Source of the DNA: Omnitrophica bacterium RIFCSPHIGHO2_02_FULL_51_18
GTDB lineage: Bacteria; Omnitrophota; Gorgyraeia; 2-02-FULL-51-18
Length of the DNA stretch: 40,971 nt
Reading direction: 5' to 3'
Assembly (NCBI GenBank): GCA_001804125.1
Contig: MHFI01000020.1
Coordinates: 1 to 40,971 of the forward strand
Both the position numbers and the translations under genes were made by a program. The notes under the pieces are model-generated. The model saw nothing but the letters and a program-made list of their open reading frames with translations. It searched no databases and had not been told where the DNA came from. This document shows, one piece after another, positions 6,267 through 14,360 of this stretch; within the stretch, counting starts at the first letter, position 1; each line of letters opens with the position of its first letter.

Positions 6267-7196
6267 TCAAAGGGAATGAATTTTAATCTTTGGCAGGAGC
6301 TCGGGGATGTCTTCTTTTCGGCACAGCTTCGTGCCTTCAGTCATGACGGCCGAGGTACTGGCCGCCACCCCGAGACGAGCGGCTTCCCGAAGGCTCATTT
6401 TTCTGCAAAGCCCAAGCGCGAAACCGCCGATCAAAGAGTCGCCGGCGCCGACTTTGCTGCGTACAGGCACCGAAGGAGTCGTGACATGAAATGCATCGTC
6501 GTGCGTCACAAACAACGCCCCGCGCTTGCCCAGAGAAACCACGACGACTTTTACCCCCCTTACAACCAAAGACTTCGCGGCCTTCAGATAATCGGGAATA
6601 GTCTTAAGCTCCCTATTCATCAAGCGCTGCATTTCATACTCATTGGGCTTGATCATAAACGGTTTCGCCTCAATGCCGGCCTTGAGTGCGTCGTTATCCG
6701 CGTCTAGGATGCACGGTGTGCTGTCTCTCTGAAGCGCCGAAATAATTTCCTTGTAGGTGGAAGCCGGCATGCGGTGCGAAAGGCTTCCCCCAAGCGCCCA
6801 TAAAAAAGGTTTAGGTTTATGTCTCAGCAGTTTCTTCAATAATAAGGACACCCGCGTGTGATGGATCACGGGTCCTGGGGCGCTGATACGGGTCTGGGTA
6901 TGGTCCCGAATATCCGTCAAAATCGTATTTATCCGGGTGTCTCCCTTCACCGGGACGGCGGTGAAAGGAATATAAATCTTCCGCACTAAATATTTCCACA
7001 ACTCGCCCGGAAAGCCTCCGACAAGGGCGTACGCATAGGTCCTTCCGCCCAGCTCTTTGATAACTTTGGAAACATTAAGGCCTTTCCCTCCGGGATCGCG
7101 GAAAATAGCCTTGGCCCGGTTGGCGTCGTCTTTCACGAGACTTTCAACGAGGATGTGCTGATCAACCGAAGGGTTGACGGTGATCGTGGCAATCAC
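6267..7196 (-). CDS. PfkB-family sugar kinase, 1-phosphofructokinase/tagatose-6-P kinase type
   Basis: 309 residues, the usual length. The N-terminus (ATITVNPSVDQHI) and DPGGKGLNVSKVIKELGG (34-51) follow the FruK/LacC subgroup pattern; SKVGAGDSLIGGF (248-259) carries the catalytic base D253 and the anion hole. It phosphorylates a sugar phosphate, probably fructose-1-P or tagatose-6-P, in the cytoplasm. No PTS genes are near, so the substrate is open. The start is GTG, overlapping the TGA of the upstream GT39 gene (GTGA), which implies translational coupling. It is the last gene of a five-gene operon. Confidence 0.88.
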   Translation of the reverse strand: MIATITVNPSVDQHILVESLVKDDANRAKAIFRDPGGKGLNVSKVIKELGGRTYAYALVGGFPGELWKYLVRKIYIPFTAVPVKGDTRINTILTDIRDHTQTRISAPGPVIHHTRVSLLLKKLLRHKPKPFLWALGGSLSHRMPASTYKEIISALQRDSTPCILDADNDALKAGIEAKPFMIKPNEYEMQRLMNRELKTIPDYLKAAKSLVVRGVKVVVVSLGKRGALFVTHDDAFHVTTPSVPVRSKVGAGDSLIGGFALGLCRKMSLREAARLGVAASTSAVMTEGTKLCRKEDIPELLPKIKIHSL

Positions 7197-8872
7197 CCCA
7201 CCACCTCCTTCAGCGGCGCGTTCAAATAAAAAAGTATCTTTCGTTTATCTTCCTTGATAACTGTCATGTTTTTCTGGAATTCGAACGGTAAATTTTCTAT
7301 TTCCGTCCTCCGCGTCAAACAATAAACCTTGTTCTGCCCGAAGAACATTTTATAAAACTCTTCTTTTGAAATGTACTGTTCACCCGCGTCCGTATCCCCA
7401 TCTTCTCTGGCAAACTGAAGCTCACCCTCAAGCCCGATAGCCTGGACAGGTTTATCCAAATAAAATCGAAAATCATAGAGCGCGCCCGGATTCCCGTATA
7501 TCACCACAAGATCCTTGTCGTTCATGAGCGGGTTTAAAGCTTCGGCGAAGTGTTTTGTGGTGTAATTGGGGTTGGATCTTTCCATCGCCGCCTGGACCGG
7601 AAAAGAAGCCGCGACAAACATGAGAATCAGCGTATAAAACAATCGATTTGTATCCCGTTTTAAGACCCAGAAGAGCCCTGCCGCCGCTCCAGCCGCGGCA
7701 ATCACCCCGAGCCACCGAAGGCACGGCAATGTCTCACGCACAAAATCTCCCGGATGGCGATCAGCGTAAATAGGCAGTACCCATAGAAAGACCAGGCTAA
7801 AAAAAATAAGAAACAAAAGTGGCGAGGCAACCTGCTTCCATGACTTCACTTTCCACCCTTCAGACTCCCAGGTCACCCACCCGTCGGCTATGACTATCGA
7901 TAAAAACGGAATTGAGGGAAGAATATAGGTAGCCAGCTTCCCCTTCGAAAAAGAGAAAAAAACCACGAGCGCCGCGCCTGAAATCAGAAGAAAAAGTTTT
8001 TTGTGCCGCGTCGCTGGGTTCGAAAATGTAAGCGAGTGTTTAAGCGGCGTTAGGAAAAAAATCCATGGAATCAGCACGACCAGCATAAAGCCGTAATAAA
8101 AGTACCAGGGCCCCTGATGCTCGAAACTGCTTGAAATGAATCGTGCCATGTTCTCATGAAAAAAGAAAAATGACAGAAACTCCGGCTCGCGCTTTGCGAT
8201 CTCGAACATCCATGGCGCCACCAATAAAGCGCAAACCACAAAACCGGTGACCCACCGCATCCTTCTTAAGACCCTTCCGACTTGGCCTGTCAATAACGCG
8301 TAAACAGCGATCGTAATAAATGGAATAATGAGCCCTATAAAGCCCTTCGCAAGAAACGAGAGGGAAACACAGGCATAGAAAATCACCGTAGTGAGCCTGC
8401 TGAATTTGGCTTCGGTGGCCGCCAGATAAAACGCGTAAAGTGCGGAGACCACAAAAAATGAAAAGACCATGTCAATCACCAGATACCGCCCCACCTGCAA
8501 ATACCAAAAATTGGAGACTAAGATAAGTGACGACCAAAACGCCGTTTTTTCGCCGAAAATCCTGCGGGCAAATAAAAAAGCGGCTAAAACGCCAATCACC
8601 CCAAAAAACGCCGGAACAAGGCGCGCCGCCCATTCGGTAAAACCGAAGCATTGGAATGAAAGCGCAATCAGCCAATAAAACAGCGCCGGCTTTTTCAGGT
8701 AATCCACGCCGTAAAGCCTTGGCTCCACCCAGTCGCGCCTCTCCACCATCTCCTTGGCGATCTCGGCATAACGGCCTTCGTCGGGATTTCTTAAAGGGCG
8801 CTCTCCGAGACGAAAAAAGAATAAAAACGAGCTGACGCACACTATAGTCAGAAATAAAACCCATCCTCTCAA
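7193..8872 (-). CDS. GT39/ArnT-like polyprenyl-phosphate-sugar glycosyltransferase
   Basis: 559 residues with about 12 membrane helices. The first periplasmic loop has the catalytic acidic pair in RNPDEGRYAEIAKEM (D31-E32), and the loop GVDYLKKPALFYWL matches the ArnT/PMT pattern. Enzymes of this family move a sugar from undecaprenyl phosphate to lipid A, protein or another envelope acceptor on the periplasmic side. The C-terminal soluble part is about 100 residues. The acceptor cannot be deduced. The start is TTG, preceded by AAGGAG about 8 bases away and overlapping the TGA of the FecR-like gene (TTGA). Confidence 0.88.
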   Translation of the reverse strand: MRGWVLFLTIVCVSSFLFFFRLGERPLRNPDEGRYAEIAKEMVERRDWVEPRLYGVDYLKKPALFYWLIALSFQCFGFTEWAARLVPAFFGVIGVLAAFLFARRIFGEKTAFWSSLILVSNFWYLQVGRYLVIDMVFSFFVVSALYAFYLAATEAKFSRLTTVIFYACVSLSFLAKGFIGLIIPFITIAVYALLTGQVGRVLRRMRWVTGFVVCALLVAPWMFEIAKREPEFLSFFFFHENMARFISSSFEHQGPWYFYYGFMLVVLIPWIFFLTPLKHSLTFSNPATRHKKLFLLISGAALVVFFSFSKGKLATYILPSIPFLSIVIADGWVTWESEGWKVKSWKQVASPLLFLIFFSLVFLWVLPIYADRHPGDFVRETLPCLRWLGVIAAAGAAAGLFWVLKRDTNRLFYTLILMFVAASFPVQAAMERSNPNYTTKHFAEALNPLMNDKDLVVIYGNPGALYDFRFYLDKPVQAIGLEGELQFAREDGDTDAGEQYISKEEFYKMFFGQNKVYCLTRRTEIENLPFEFQKNMTVIKEDKRKILFYLNAPLKEVVG

Positions 8873-9570
8873 GCGGACAACTCCTTCCTCATTTTTTCGG
8901 CGGCAATCTTGTCCTTGTGGTCATACCAGCCGCGTATCCAGACCTGCCAAGCGTCATAATTCTCATACTGCATGCGTTTTAAAGAGGTGTGAGCGCCGGA
9001 GCTCTTCGCGTGAAGCTGATACCCCTCATGGACCGTCCAGGTTTTTGTTTTCGTGCGATCAGCCAACACGTGGGCAGCCTCAACTTTTTCCTGAAACACT
9101 TTAAGCCAAGTGCCCCGATCTGAGACCGAAATAATACAACCCCCCTGCCTGATTTCCATCAGCAGGTCTTTCGTGCTTACCTGCAAGGCTCCGCTCCCGG
9201 CCGCCGGGGCCGCCTCCGTATCAGCCTCGCAGATCACAAAAAGATCCCCTTTCTCGAGATAGATCTTGTTCGGGGGCTCATTTTTGAGCTCGAGATACGA
9301 ATTGGGACTTAGCTTCAGGACGCCCGTAAAGTCCCTGTTCAATTTGATCTGGACGGAACTCTGATTGCCGGTTTTGACCCGGGTGCCTGATTTTAAAAGC
9401 AGGTTCCGGAGCAAGGGCTGCCAGCGGCCGCTCTTAAAACCGGCAAATTTGACACTGCCTGTGACGTCAAACACCTTGGCGTATTCAATCTCAAGGGCGT
9501 TGAGCGGCGCGGCGCAGGCGGCGAAAAGAAAAATGAAGCCTGAAATGGACAGCTTGTGGAGATGGGGCAT
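8869..9570 (-). CDS. Secreted FecR-domain protein
   Basis: 233 residues with a signal peptide (about 1-25, hydrophobic SGFIFLFAACAAPLNA). Residues 30-150 form a FecR-type beta-rich domain: VTGSVKFA, then SGTRVKTGNQSSVQIKL and LSPNSYLELKN, the usual pattern of periplasmic FecR-like ligand domains. There is no membrane anchor to link it to an anti-sigma factor, so it is more likely an envelope structural or carbohydrate-associated protein. The C-terminal 60 residues are charged and unassigned. It sits between mgtE and the GT39 gene in a tight operon. Confidence 0.75.
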   Translation of the reverse strand: MPHLHKLSISGFIFLFAACAAPLNALEIEYAKVFDVTGSVKFAGFKSGRWQPLLRNLLLKSGTRVKTGNQSSVQIKLNRDFTGVLKLSPNSYLELKNEPPNKIYLEKGDLFVICEADTEAAPAAGSGALQVSTKDLLMEIRQGGCIISVSDRGTWLKVFQEKVEAAHVLADRTKTKTWTVHEGYQLHAKSSGAHTSLKRMQYENYDAWQVWIRGWYDHKDKIAAEKMRKELSA

Positions 9571-9573
9571 GAA

Positions 9574-10950
9574 TCAGAGGCTGGACAGTAAAAGCGTGGC
9601 CAATCCTAAATAAGTGGCAACGGTGATGATGTCCGTCAAAGTAGTGATTATGGGCCCGGTCGCTGTCGCAGGGTCAATGCCCAACCGGTCCAGTAGAATC
9701 GGCCCGAGCGCGCCCATGGTCGCCGCCACCGTCATAGAGGTCCACATCCCGATGACTACAACAAGAGAAAATGCCAAATGATAACGGCTTCCGTAAATCA
9801 GATACGCGATCAGGCCCAAGACCGCGCCATAAACCAGTCCCATGATGATGCCGACCCGCATCTCCCTGAAAACGGTCCTCAGTTTGTGCTGCCCGTTGAT
9901 TTGGCCGAGCGCCAGGCTCCGGACCATGATCGTGGCGGACTGCGACCCCACATTGCCTCCCATGCCGGCAATGATCGGCGAAAATGACGCAAGCGCAATA
10001 ATCTTTGTCAATATCGGCTCAAAATACCTGACGATAACCGAGATAAAAACCCCTGCGCAAAGCGTCACGACAAGCCACGGCATGCGAAACTGCACGATTC
10101 TGAAAACGGAGCGCTCGCTTAAATCCATCGCCTTCGTACCAACCATCTTTGCAATGTCTTCGGTGGCTTCCTGGCGGACAACCGAGAGAATGTCCTTGAC
10201 CATCAGAACACCCAAAAGCTTTCCGGTTTCATCCACGACCGGTGCACCTGTCAAACCGTATTTGGAAAATATTTTCGACACCTCTTCCTGGTCCGTTTCG
10301 GGTCGAATCTTGACCCCCTCTACCGATGACATGAGCTGTGAAAGCTCTTCATCCGGCGGCGCGCTCACAAGATCCTGGAGGCTTAAACTTCCCAGAGCTT
10401 TTCCCTGATCGTCCGTCACATACAGCGAATAAAGATGCTCCTTTTGATTGGGCCGGGTGATGGCCTGCAGCAGTAAAAGCGCCTGCTTGGCGTTCATCTT
10501 GGGCGAGAGCCTCACAAACTCGGGATGCATGAGGCTTCCCGCCGATTTTTCCGGGAACGTCATCAGAAGATCGATGTGTGAAAGCGCTTCCTGGCGCTTG
10601 ATAAGCCCCGTCATTTTCTTGACCGCGCGCGGGGACATTTTATGGAAAATCTTCGCTAAGTCCGGTGAATGCATGCCCTCAAGGATCGGCGTCACATTCT
10701 CTTCGCTGAGTTTCCCGAGAAGAAAACGCTGGTCATCCACGTCAAGAATTTCAAACAGTTTCAGCGCGGATTTGGCGGGCAGAAGTTTGAAAATCTGCAG
10801 GCGCTCTTCCTCATCAAATTTCTTCCAGCAATCCGCGAAATCCAGCGGACTGCATTCCCGCATCACCTGTTTCAGCAAAACATAATTCTTCCCCGCCAGG
10901 AGTTCTTTGATTTCGGGAATTAATAACGCTATTGAATGCAGTTGTTCCAT
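9574..10950 (-). CDS. mgtE: MgtE-type magnesium transporter
   Basis: 458 residues in the standard MgtE order: N-terminal helical domain (about 1-135), two CBS domains (about 140-265; TDDQGKALGSLSLQDLV and VDETGKLLGVLMVKDIL), a connecting helix, and five membrane helices. Conserved membrane motifs are present: GGNVGSQSATIMVRSLALG and the last helix region TGPIITTLTDIITVATYLGLA with the pore Asp. The CBS part senses cytosolic Mg2+ and gates the channel. It starts 16 bases after the small ABM-like gene and ends 3 bases before the FecR-like gene. Confidence 0.96.
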   Translation of the reverse strand: MEQLHSIALLIPEIKELLAGKNYVLLKQVMRECSPLDFADCWKKFDEEERLQIFKLLPAKSALKLFEILDVDDQRFLLGKLSEENVTPILEGMHSPDLAKIFHKMSPRAVKKMTGLIKRQEALSHIDLLMTFPEKSAGSLMHPEFVRLSPKMNAKQALLLLQAITRPNQKEHLYSLYVTDDQGKALGSLSLQDLVSAPPDEELSQLMSSVEGVKIRPETDQEEVSKIFSKYGLTGAPVVDETGKLLGVLMVKDILSVVRQEATEDIAKMVGTKAMDLSERSVFRIVQFRMPWLVVTLCAGVFISVIVRYFEPILTKIIALASFSPIIAGMGGNVGSQSATIMVRSLALGQINGQHKLRTVFREMRVGIIMGLVYGAVLGLIAYLIYGSRYHLAFSLVVVIGMWTSMTVAATMGALGPILLDRLGIDPATATGPIITTLTDIITVATYLGLATLLLSSL

Positions 10951-10966
10951 AAAGGGCCGGGTTTAC

Positions 10967-11245
10967 TCAGTAAGTGGTAAAGTTGTAATAACCGATGACC
11001 TCGACCGGGCATTTGGACAGGGAAACCAAACGGTCATGGTGCTTTTTCATGAAACGCGCGTGATGTTTTTGCGTTTTCCACATGTAAAAAGAAGCATATT
11101 CGCCTTTTGCGTTGGTGCGGAAAAGCATATGGTATCCGATGAAGCCCCGGTGCCGCTCGGCTTCCTTTTCCCAGATCTTGCAGTCATTCACATAAAGGGG
11201 CACGTTCTTCTTCTTGATTTTAAATAACACCATATGAATAAACAT
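10967..11245 (-). CDS. Small ABM-like (dimeric alpha/beta barrel) protein
   Basis: A 92-residue protein that reads like a ferredoxin-like dimeric barrel of the antibiotic-biosynthesis-monooxygenase group: FIHMVLFKIK (first strand), a helix with KIWEKEAERHRGFIGYHML, then ASFYMWKTQKHHARFMKKHH and a last strand CPVEVIGYYNF. Aromatic and His residues are frequent, as in these barrels, but no catalytic motif can be named. It is the first gene of the mgtE operon. The ribosome-binding site is weak, and Met5 is a possible alternative start. The family call is by pattern only. Confidence 0.6.
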   Translation of the reverse strand: MFIHMVLFKIKKKNVPLYVNDCKIWEKEAERHRGFIGYHMLFRTNAKGEYASFYMWKTQKHHARFMKKHHDRLVSLSKCPVEVIGYYNFTTY

Positions 11246-11267
11246 TTATCGACTCATTTTTAATGTC

Positions 11268-11292
11268 ATTCCCGCAATCTTTTAGCGGGAAT
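11268..11292. repeat. Short dispersed hairpin (ATTCCCGC/GCGGGAAT)
   Basis: An 8-bp perfect inverted repeat with a 9-base loop in the gap between the ABM-like gene and the family B repeat. It resembles the simple dispersed hairpins (TCATTCCCGC...GCGGGAATC) common in genomes of uncultivated bacteria. Only one copy is in this window. Confidence 0.5.
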
Positions 11293-11334
11293 CAAAACAG
11301 ATGTGATCTACGCTCCCGTGAGGATTACCGATAA

Positions 11335-11439
11335 GATCCCTCGTCGGTCGCCGCGGCGACCTCCTCGGGATGAGTTCGCACGGCGGACTTGGCGCTCCCC
11401 GCCAAAAAGCGTGGCGGGTCGCGCAAGTCCGGTGCTCAC
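11335..11439 (-). repeat. Palindromic repeat family B, copy 2, abutting the lipoprotein stop codon
   Basis: The 58-base hairpin 11378-11435 aligns base for base with 5353-5410 of copy 1. The outer stem has changed one pair on both sides (ggaTttgg/caaAtcc in copy 1, ggaCttgg/caaGtcc here), and the inner CCCGCCA/TGGCGGG stem is perfect. On the minus strand the element starts with GTGAGCACCGGA right after the TGA stop of the PG-binding lipoprotein. The distal part (GATCCCTCG...CCTCGGGAT) is shorter than in copy 1. Confidence 0.8.
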
Positions 11440-11877
11440 TCACTTTAACCGTGACCAGGTTTGTTCGCCGACGATACCGTCGACCTTAAGATTGTTCCTT
11501 CTTTGAAACTCACGGATGGCTGCCTTTGTCTTTTTGCCTGCATGGCCGTCGACGGGGCCGGGATCGAACCCTGAACGAATCAGAGCTCTTTGAACGTCCT
11601 CCACGGACACGCCCGATACGCGGATGAGGGGCGATTGACCGGAAGTGCCGGGAGTACCGGAATGAGTCTGTTGAAGCGCCTGCTCGTAAGTCTCGACTTT
11701 AGCCTCGAGTTCCTGAATCTCGCTATCCTTTGCCTGAAGTTCTGCCTGCATCCGGGCGATTTGGTTCTGCTGCTCCGCCTTGGGATCCGGTCTCCTGGCC
11801 CGCGTCGTTGCGCATCCGGTGACAAGAAATAAACCGGCAGCAAAAAAAACTGACCCTATGGCTAAACGCTTCCTCAT
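11440..11877 (-). CDS. Lipoprotein with coiled coil and peptidoglycan-binding domain
   Basis: 145 residues. Signal peptide with lipobox LVTGC; C22 would be lipidated. Residues about 35-70 are a predicted coiled coil (QNQIARMQAELQAKDSEIQ and following heptads), then a Thr/Gly/Ser linker. Residues about 90-145 form a PG_binding_1 domain (VEDVQRALIRSGFDPGPVDG, KTKAAIREFQRRNNL, GEQTWSRL). It probably tethers an outer-membrane lipid anchor to peptidoglycan. A second lipoprotein of this type, without the coiled coil, is at 28199-28717. It is divergent from an ABC transporter operon, with overlapping promoters. Confidence 0.88.
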   Translation of the reverse strand: MRKRLAIGSVFFAAGLFLVTGCATTRARRPDPKAEQQNQIARMQAELQAKDSEIQELEAKVETYEQALQQTHSGTPGTSGQSPLIRVSGVSVEDVQRALIRSGFDPGPVDGHAGKKTKAAIREFQRRNNLKVDGIVGEQTWSRLK

Positions 11878-11887
11878 GAATTCTCTC

Positions 11888-11916
11888 TTGAATTATCAGA
11901 CGATTATACCTACACT
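11888..11916 (+). promoter_or_regulatory. Divergent overlapping promoters of the ABC transporter and the lipoprotein
   Basis: On the plus strand TTGAAT (11888-11893), a 17-bp spacer and TACACT (11911-11916) drive the ABC genes. On the minus strand a perfect TATAAT (11903-11908) lies inside that spacer, with a poor -35 near 11926 and the lipoprotein ATG 26 bases downstream. Only one polymerase could occupy the site at a time, so the two transcription units are likely to compete. Confidence 0.45.
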
Positions 11917-11959
11917 CTTCCTATATGCAAAACAAAAATTTCGGCCGGCGAGGACTCTG

Positions 11960-12709
11960 ATGGAGTCTTTGGTGGCCGCAAAAAACATCTGCAAAATCTA
12001 CCCGGACACCCAGGCGCTCGACAACCTCTCGCTCACTTTAAAACGCGGCGAGATCCTTGGACTCCTGGGACCAAACGGCGCGGGAAAAACCACCGCGATC
12101 CATATTTTCCTGGGGCTGCTCACCCCCACTTCCGGGGAGGTTTCCGTATTCGGCCTGTCGCCGCTGAAATACCGCCATGCGATTTCGCAGAGGCTCAATT
12201 TTTCATCCGCCTACGCCCAGCTCCCCTCCAACTTAAAGGTCATGGAAAACCTCGCGATATTCTCAAAGCTTTACGACGTGAAAAATCACAAAAATAAAAT
12301 CGATGCCCTTTTGAAACTTTTCGAAATTACTTACCTGAAAAACCGCCTGACTGGTGCGCTCTCGGCCGGAGAAAAAACGCGCCTCAATCTCTGCAAGTGC
12401 TTGTTGAATGACCCGGAGCTGTTGCTTCTGGACGAGCCGACCGCCAGTCTCGATCCTGAAATGGCGGACACGGTGAGAAAAATCCTTAAAAACATACAAA
12501 AAGAGAGGGCCATCGGCATCCTCTACACCTCTCACAACATGCCGGAAGTGGAGGAAATTTGTGACCGCATCCTTTTCATCAACGAGGGCAAAACGATTGC
12601 CGAGGGGACGCCGAAAGAAGTTCTGCGGGATTTTGAAAGCAAAACACTCGAACAAGTGTTCATCCGGATCGTCAGGAGCGGCGATCTGATTTCCGGGAAA
12701 GCCCAATGA
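11960..12709 (+). CDS. ABC transporter ATP-binding protein
   Basis: 249 residues: Walker A GPNGAGKTT (37-45), Q-loop region after the first strand block, signature LSAGEKTRLNLCKCLL (a variant of LSGGQ), Walker B LLLLDEPTASLD and the switch His in YTSHNMPEVEE. It powers the permease encoded next to it, with which it overlaps by four bases (ATGA). I start it at 11960 (MESLV) because the family N-terminus begins there; a longer open frame runs back through the divergent promoter. The start codon lies in a small dyad, GACTC-N5-GAGTC. By sequence it is an ABC-2 export type (polysaccharide, drug or lipid); the cargo is unknown. Confidence 0.93.
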   Translation: MESLVAAKNICKIYPDTQALDNLSLTLKRGEILGLLGPNGAGKTTAIHIFLGLLTPTSGEVSVFGLSPLKYRHAISQRLNFSSAYAQLPSNLKVMENLAIFSKLYDVKNHKNKIDALLKLFEITYLKNRLTGALSAGEKTRLNLCKCLLNDPELLLLDEPTASLDPEMADTVRKILKNIQKERAIGILYTSHNMPEVEEICDRILFINEGKTIAEGTPKEVLRDFESKTLEQVFIRIVRSGDLISGKAQ

Positions 12710-13512
12710 CCCAGACGCTTGGACGGATAGGCGCGATGTTTCTCAGGTATTTGTATCTGCACAAGCGAAGTCTGCCCCGTACGTTTGAAATTATCCTTTG
12801 GCCGGTCATGGAACTTTTAGTGTGGGGTTACGTATCGATGTACCTGAGGAGCCTTTCGCAAAATAGTTTACTGAATGTCACGTCCTCCTTGATCAACGCG
12901 ATGATTTTCTGGGACATTCTCTACCGAAGCCAACAAGGGGTCAGTATTTCGTTTGTCGAGGATATCTGGACGCAGAACATCCTGAATCTCCTGATCTCAC
13001 CGCTCAAAATCTGGGAATGGATAGCCGCGGCGATTCTTTACGGCATCGTCAAAATTCTCATTATCGTCACGATCCTGTCTTTGATCGTCGCGAGCCTTTT
13101 TCATCTCAACTGGATTTCCAATCTTTCCTTTTACCTTTTACCTTTATCCTTTAACCTTCTTTTATTCGGCTGGGCGCTTGGGATCTTCACGGCCGCGCTG
13201 ATGATCCGTTGGGGACACGCGGCGGAGGCGCTCATCTGGGGCATTCCTTTCCTGATCCAGCCGCTGGCTGCCGTGTTTTATCCGCTCTCCGTGCTGCCGC
13301 CCTGGCTGCAACCGGTCTCAAAAGCCCTGTCCGCCACTTACGTGTTTGAGGGAATGCGCTCGGTAATCCACACGGGCCGGATGGATGCGGCATTTTTTTT
13401 CATCCCGCTTTCGCTGAACGCCGCCTATTTGGTGCTCGCCTCGTTTTTCTTTCAATGGATGTATGAAAAGTCAAGGCTCACGGGCCGCCTCGGGCGGCTT
13501 GGCATGGATTGA
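12706..13512 (+). CDS. ABC-2 type permease
   Basis: 268 residues with about six membrane helices. The layout is that of ABC-2/DrrB-like exporters: an N-terminal amphipathic segment with basic residues, then the central block SFVEDIWTQNILNLLISPLK, and the terminal LPPWLQPVSKALSATYVFEGMRS pattern. It pairs with the ATPase just upstream to form a 2+2 exporter in the inner membrane. Within the gene, 13127-13158 holds four to five imperfect heptamers (CCTTTTA) that encode part of a helix. The start overlaps the stop of the ATPase gene. Confidence 0.88.
   Translation: MTQTLGRIGAMFLRYLYLHKRSLPRTFEIILWPVMELLVWGYVSMYLRSLSQNSLLNVTSSLINAMIFWDILYRSQQGVSISFVEDIWTQNILNLLISPLKIWEWIAAAILYGIVKILIIVTILSLIVASLFHLNWISNLSFYLLPLSFNLLLFGWALGIFTAALMIRWGHAAEALIWGIPFLIQPLAAVFYPLSVLPPWLQPVSKALSATYVFEGMRSVIHTGRMDAAFFFIPLSLNAAYLVLASFFFQWMYEKSRLTGRLGRLGMD
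13127..13158 (+). repeat. Imperfect heptanucleotide tandem repeat inside the permease gene
   Basis: CCTTTTA, CCTTTTA, CCTTTAT, CCTTTAA and CCTT follow one another. Seven is not a multiple of three, so a change in copy number would shift the frame of the permease. The copies are already diverged, which should limit slippage. Confidence 0.5.
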
Positions 13513-13528
13513 AAGGAGCGTACTAAAA

Positions 13529-13921
13529 TTGCCCACGTTATTCACTAAAATCATAAAAGGCGAGATACCCTGTCATAAGATTTTGGAAGACGAGAGGTTC
13601 TTCGCCTTTTTAGATCTTAAGCCGATTCACGCCGGGCACACGCTCGTAATCCCGAAAAAAGAGATTGATTACATCTTCGACATTGATGATGAGTCCTTGG
13701 GGGGACTTGTAATCTTTGCCAAGAAGGTGGCGCAAGCCATCAAAAAAGCGGTGCCGTGCAGAAAAATCGGCGTGATGGTTTACGGGCTGGAAGTTCCTCA
13801 CGCCCATATTCATCTGGTTCCTGTCCAGGGCGTGCCGGGAGAATTCAGCTTCGTGCATGCCAAAAAAGCTTCGCAGGAAGAGCTGGCGCTCACCGCGAAA
13901 AAGATCCGCTCATTCCTGTAA
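13529..13921 (+). CDS. HIT-family nucleotide hydrolase
   Basis: 130 residues with FTKIIKGEIPCHKILEDE at the N-terminus and the histidine triad HAHIHLVP (H91, H93, H95; H93 is the nucleophile) near the C-terminus, as in HinT-type hydrolases of AMP-lysine or adenosine phosphoramidates. The start is TTG at 13529, chosen because AAAGGAG lies 10 bases upstream and the family N-terminus begins there; the open frame to 13463 overlaps the permease. It is probably co-transcribed with the ABC genes (16 bases after the permease stop). It converges on the RRM gene, with a 10-base gap. Confidence 0.92.
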   Translation: MPTLFTKIIKGEIPCHKILEDERFFAFLDLKPIHAGHTLVIPKKEIDYIFDIDDESLGGLVIFAKKVAQAIKKAVPCRKIGVMVYGLEVPHAHIHLVPVQGVPGEFSFVHAKKASQEELALTAKKIRSFL

Positions 13922-13931
13922 AATGTCAGTA

Positions 13932-14360
13932 TTAGTTTTCCTTCGGCTCGTTGCTAAAACGAGTCGGGCCGGGACCACTGCGCCGGGGACCGCTGCGATT
14001 GGAATAGCGCGGCCGGCTGCCGCGAAAAGGTCCGCGAAAACGGGGGCCCTGGGATTTCGCAATCGAAACCGTGATCTTACGGCCCATGAACTCCGTGCCC
14101 CCCAGTTTTAATGCCTTCTCAAGTTCGTCGACACTCGCCATCTCCACAAACGCAAAACCCTTGGGCTTTTTTGTGCGCCGGTCCCTCACCAGATGCACGG
14201 CGAATACCTGGCCGTAAGTCGAGAAAAGCCTTTTGATATCCTCGTCCTTCGCATTGTAATTCAGGTTGCCGACGTAAAGTTTCTTGGAGCTGTCTGTGGC
14301 AACACTCTTTGGAGCGAAAAGTCCGCCGAAAAAGTCGCGGATGCTGTCTAGAATGCTAAT
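13932..14360 (-). CDS. RRM RNA-binding protein, apparent AUU start coupled to the rluB-type gene
   Basis: 142 residues from the ATT at 14360. The first part SILDSIRDFFGGLFAPK is a short amphipathic leader; residues about 27-105 are one RRM with RNP2 (KLYVGNLN) and RNP1 (KGFAFVEM); the tail is Arg/Gly-rich (GPRFRGPFRGSRPR and so on) as in small bacterial glycine-rich RRM proteins. In frame, a TAG lies three codons upstream of the ATT and the next conventional start (a GTG at 14198) would cut the RRM in half. A GGAGGG site lies 9 bases before the ATT, and the ATT overlaps the TAG of the pseudouridine-synthase gene (ATTAG). Such proteins act as RNA chaperones or post-transcriptional regulators. 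Confidence 0.82.
   Translation of the reverse strand: MSILDSIRDFFGGLFAPKSVATDSSKKLYVGNLNYNAKDEDIKRLFSTYGQVFAVHLVRDRRTKKPKGFAFVEMASVDELEKALKLGGTEFMGRKITVSIAKSQGPRFRGPFRGSRPRYSNRSGPRRSGPGPTRFSNEPKEN

Noticed and set aside
6156-6707. Plus-strand open frame of 183 codons opposite the PfkB gene
   Set aside because: It starts inside the family A palindrome and is antisense to a gene with intact motifs.
11780-11959. Upstream extension of the ABC ATPase by 60 residues
   Set aside because: It runs antisense through the lipoprotein gene and the divergent promoter; the family N-terminus starts at 11960.
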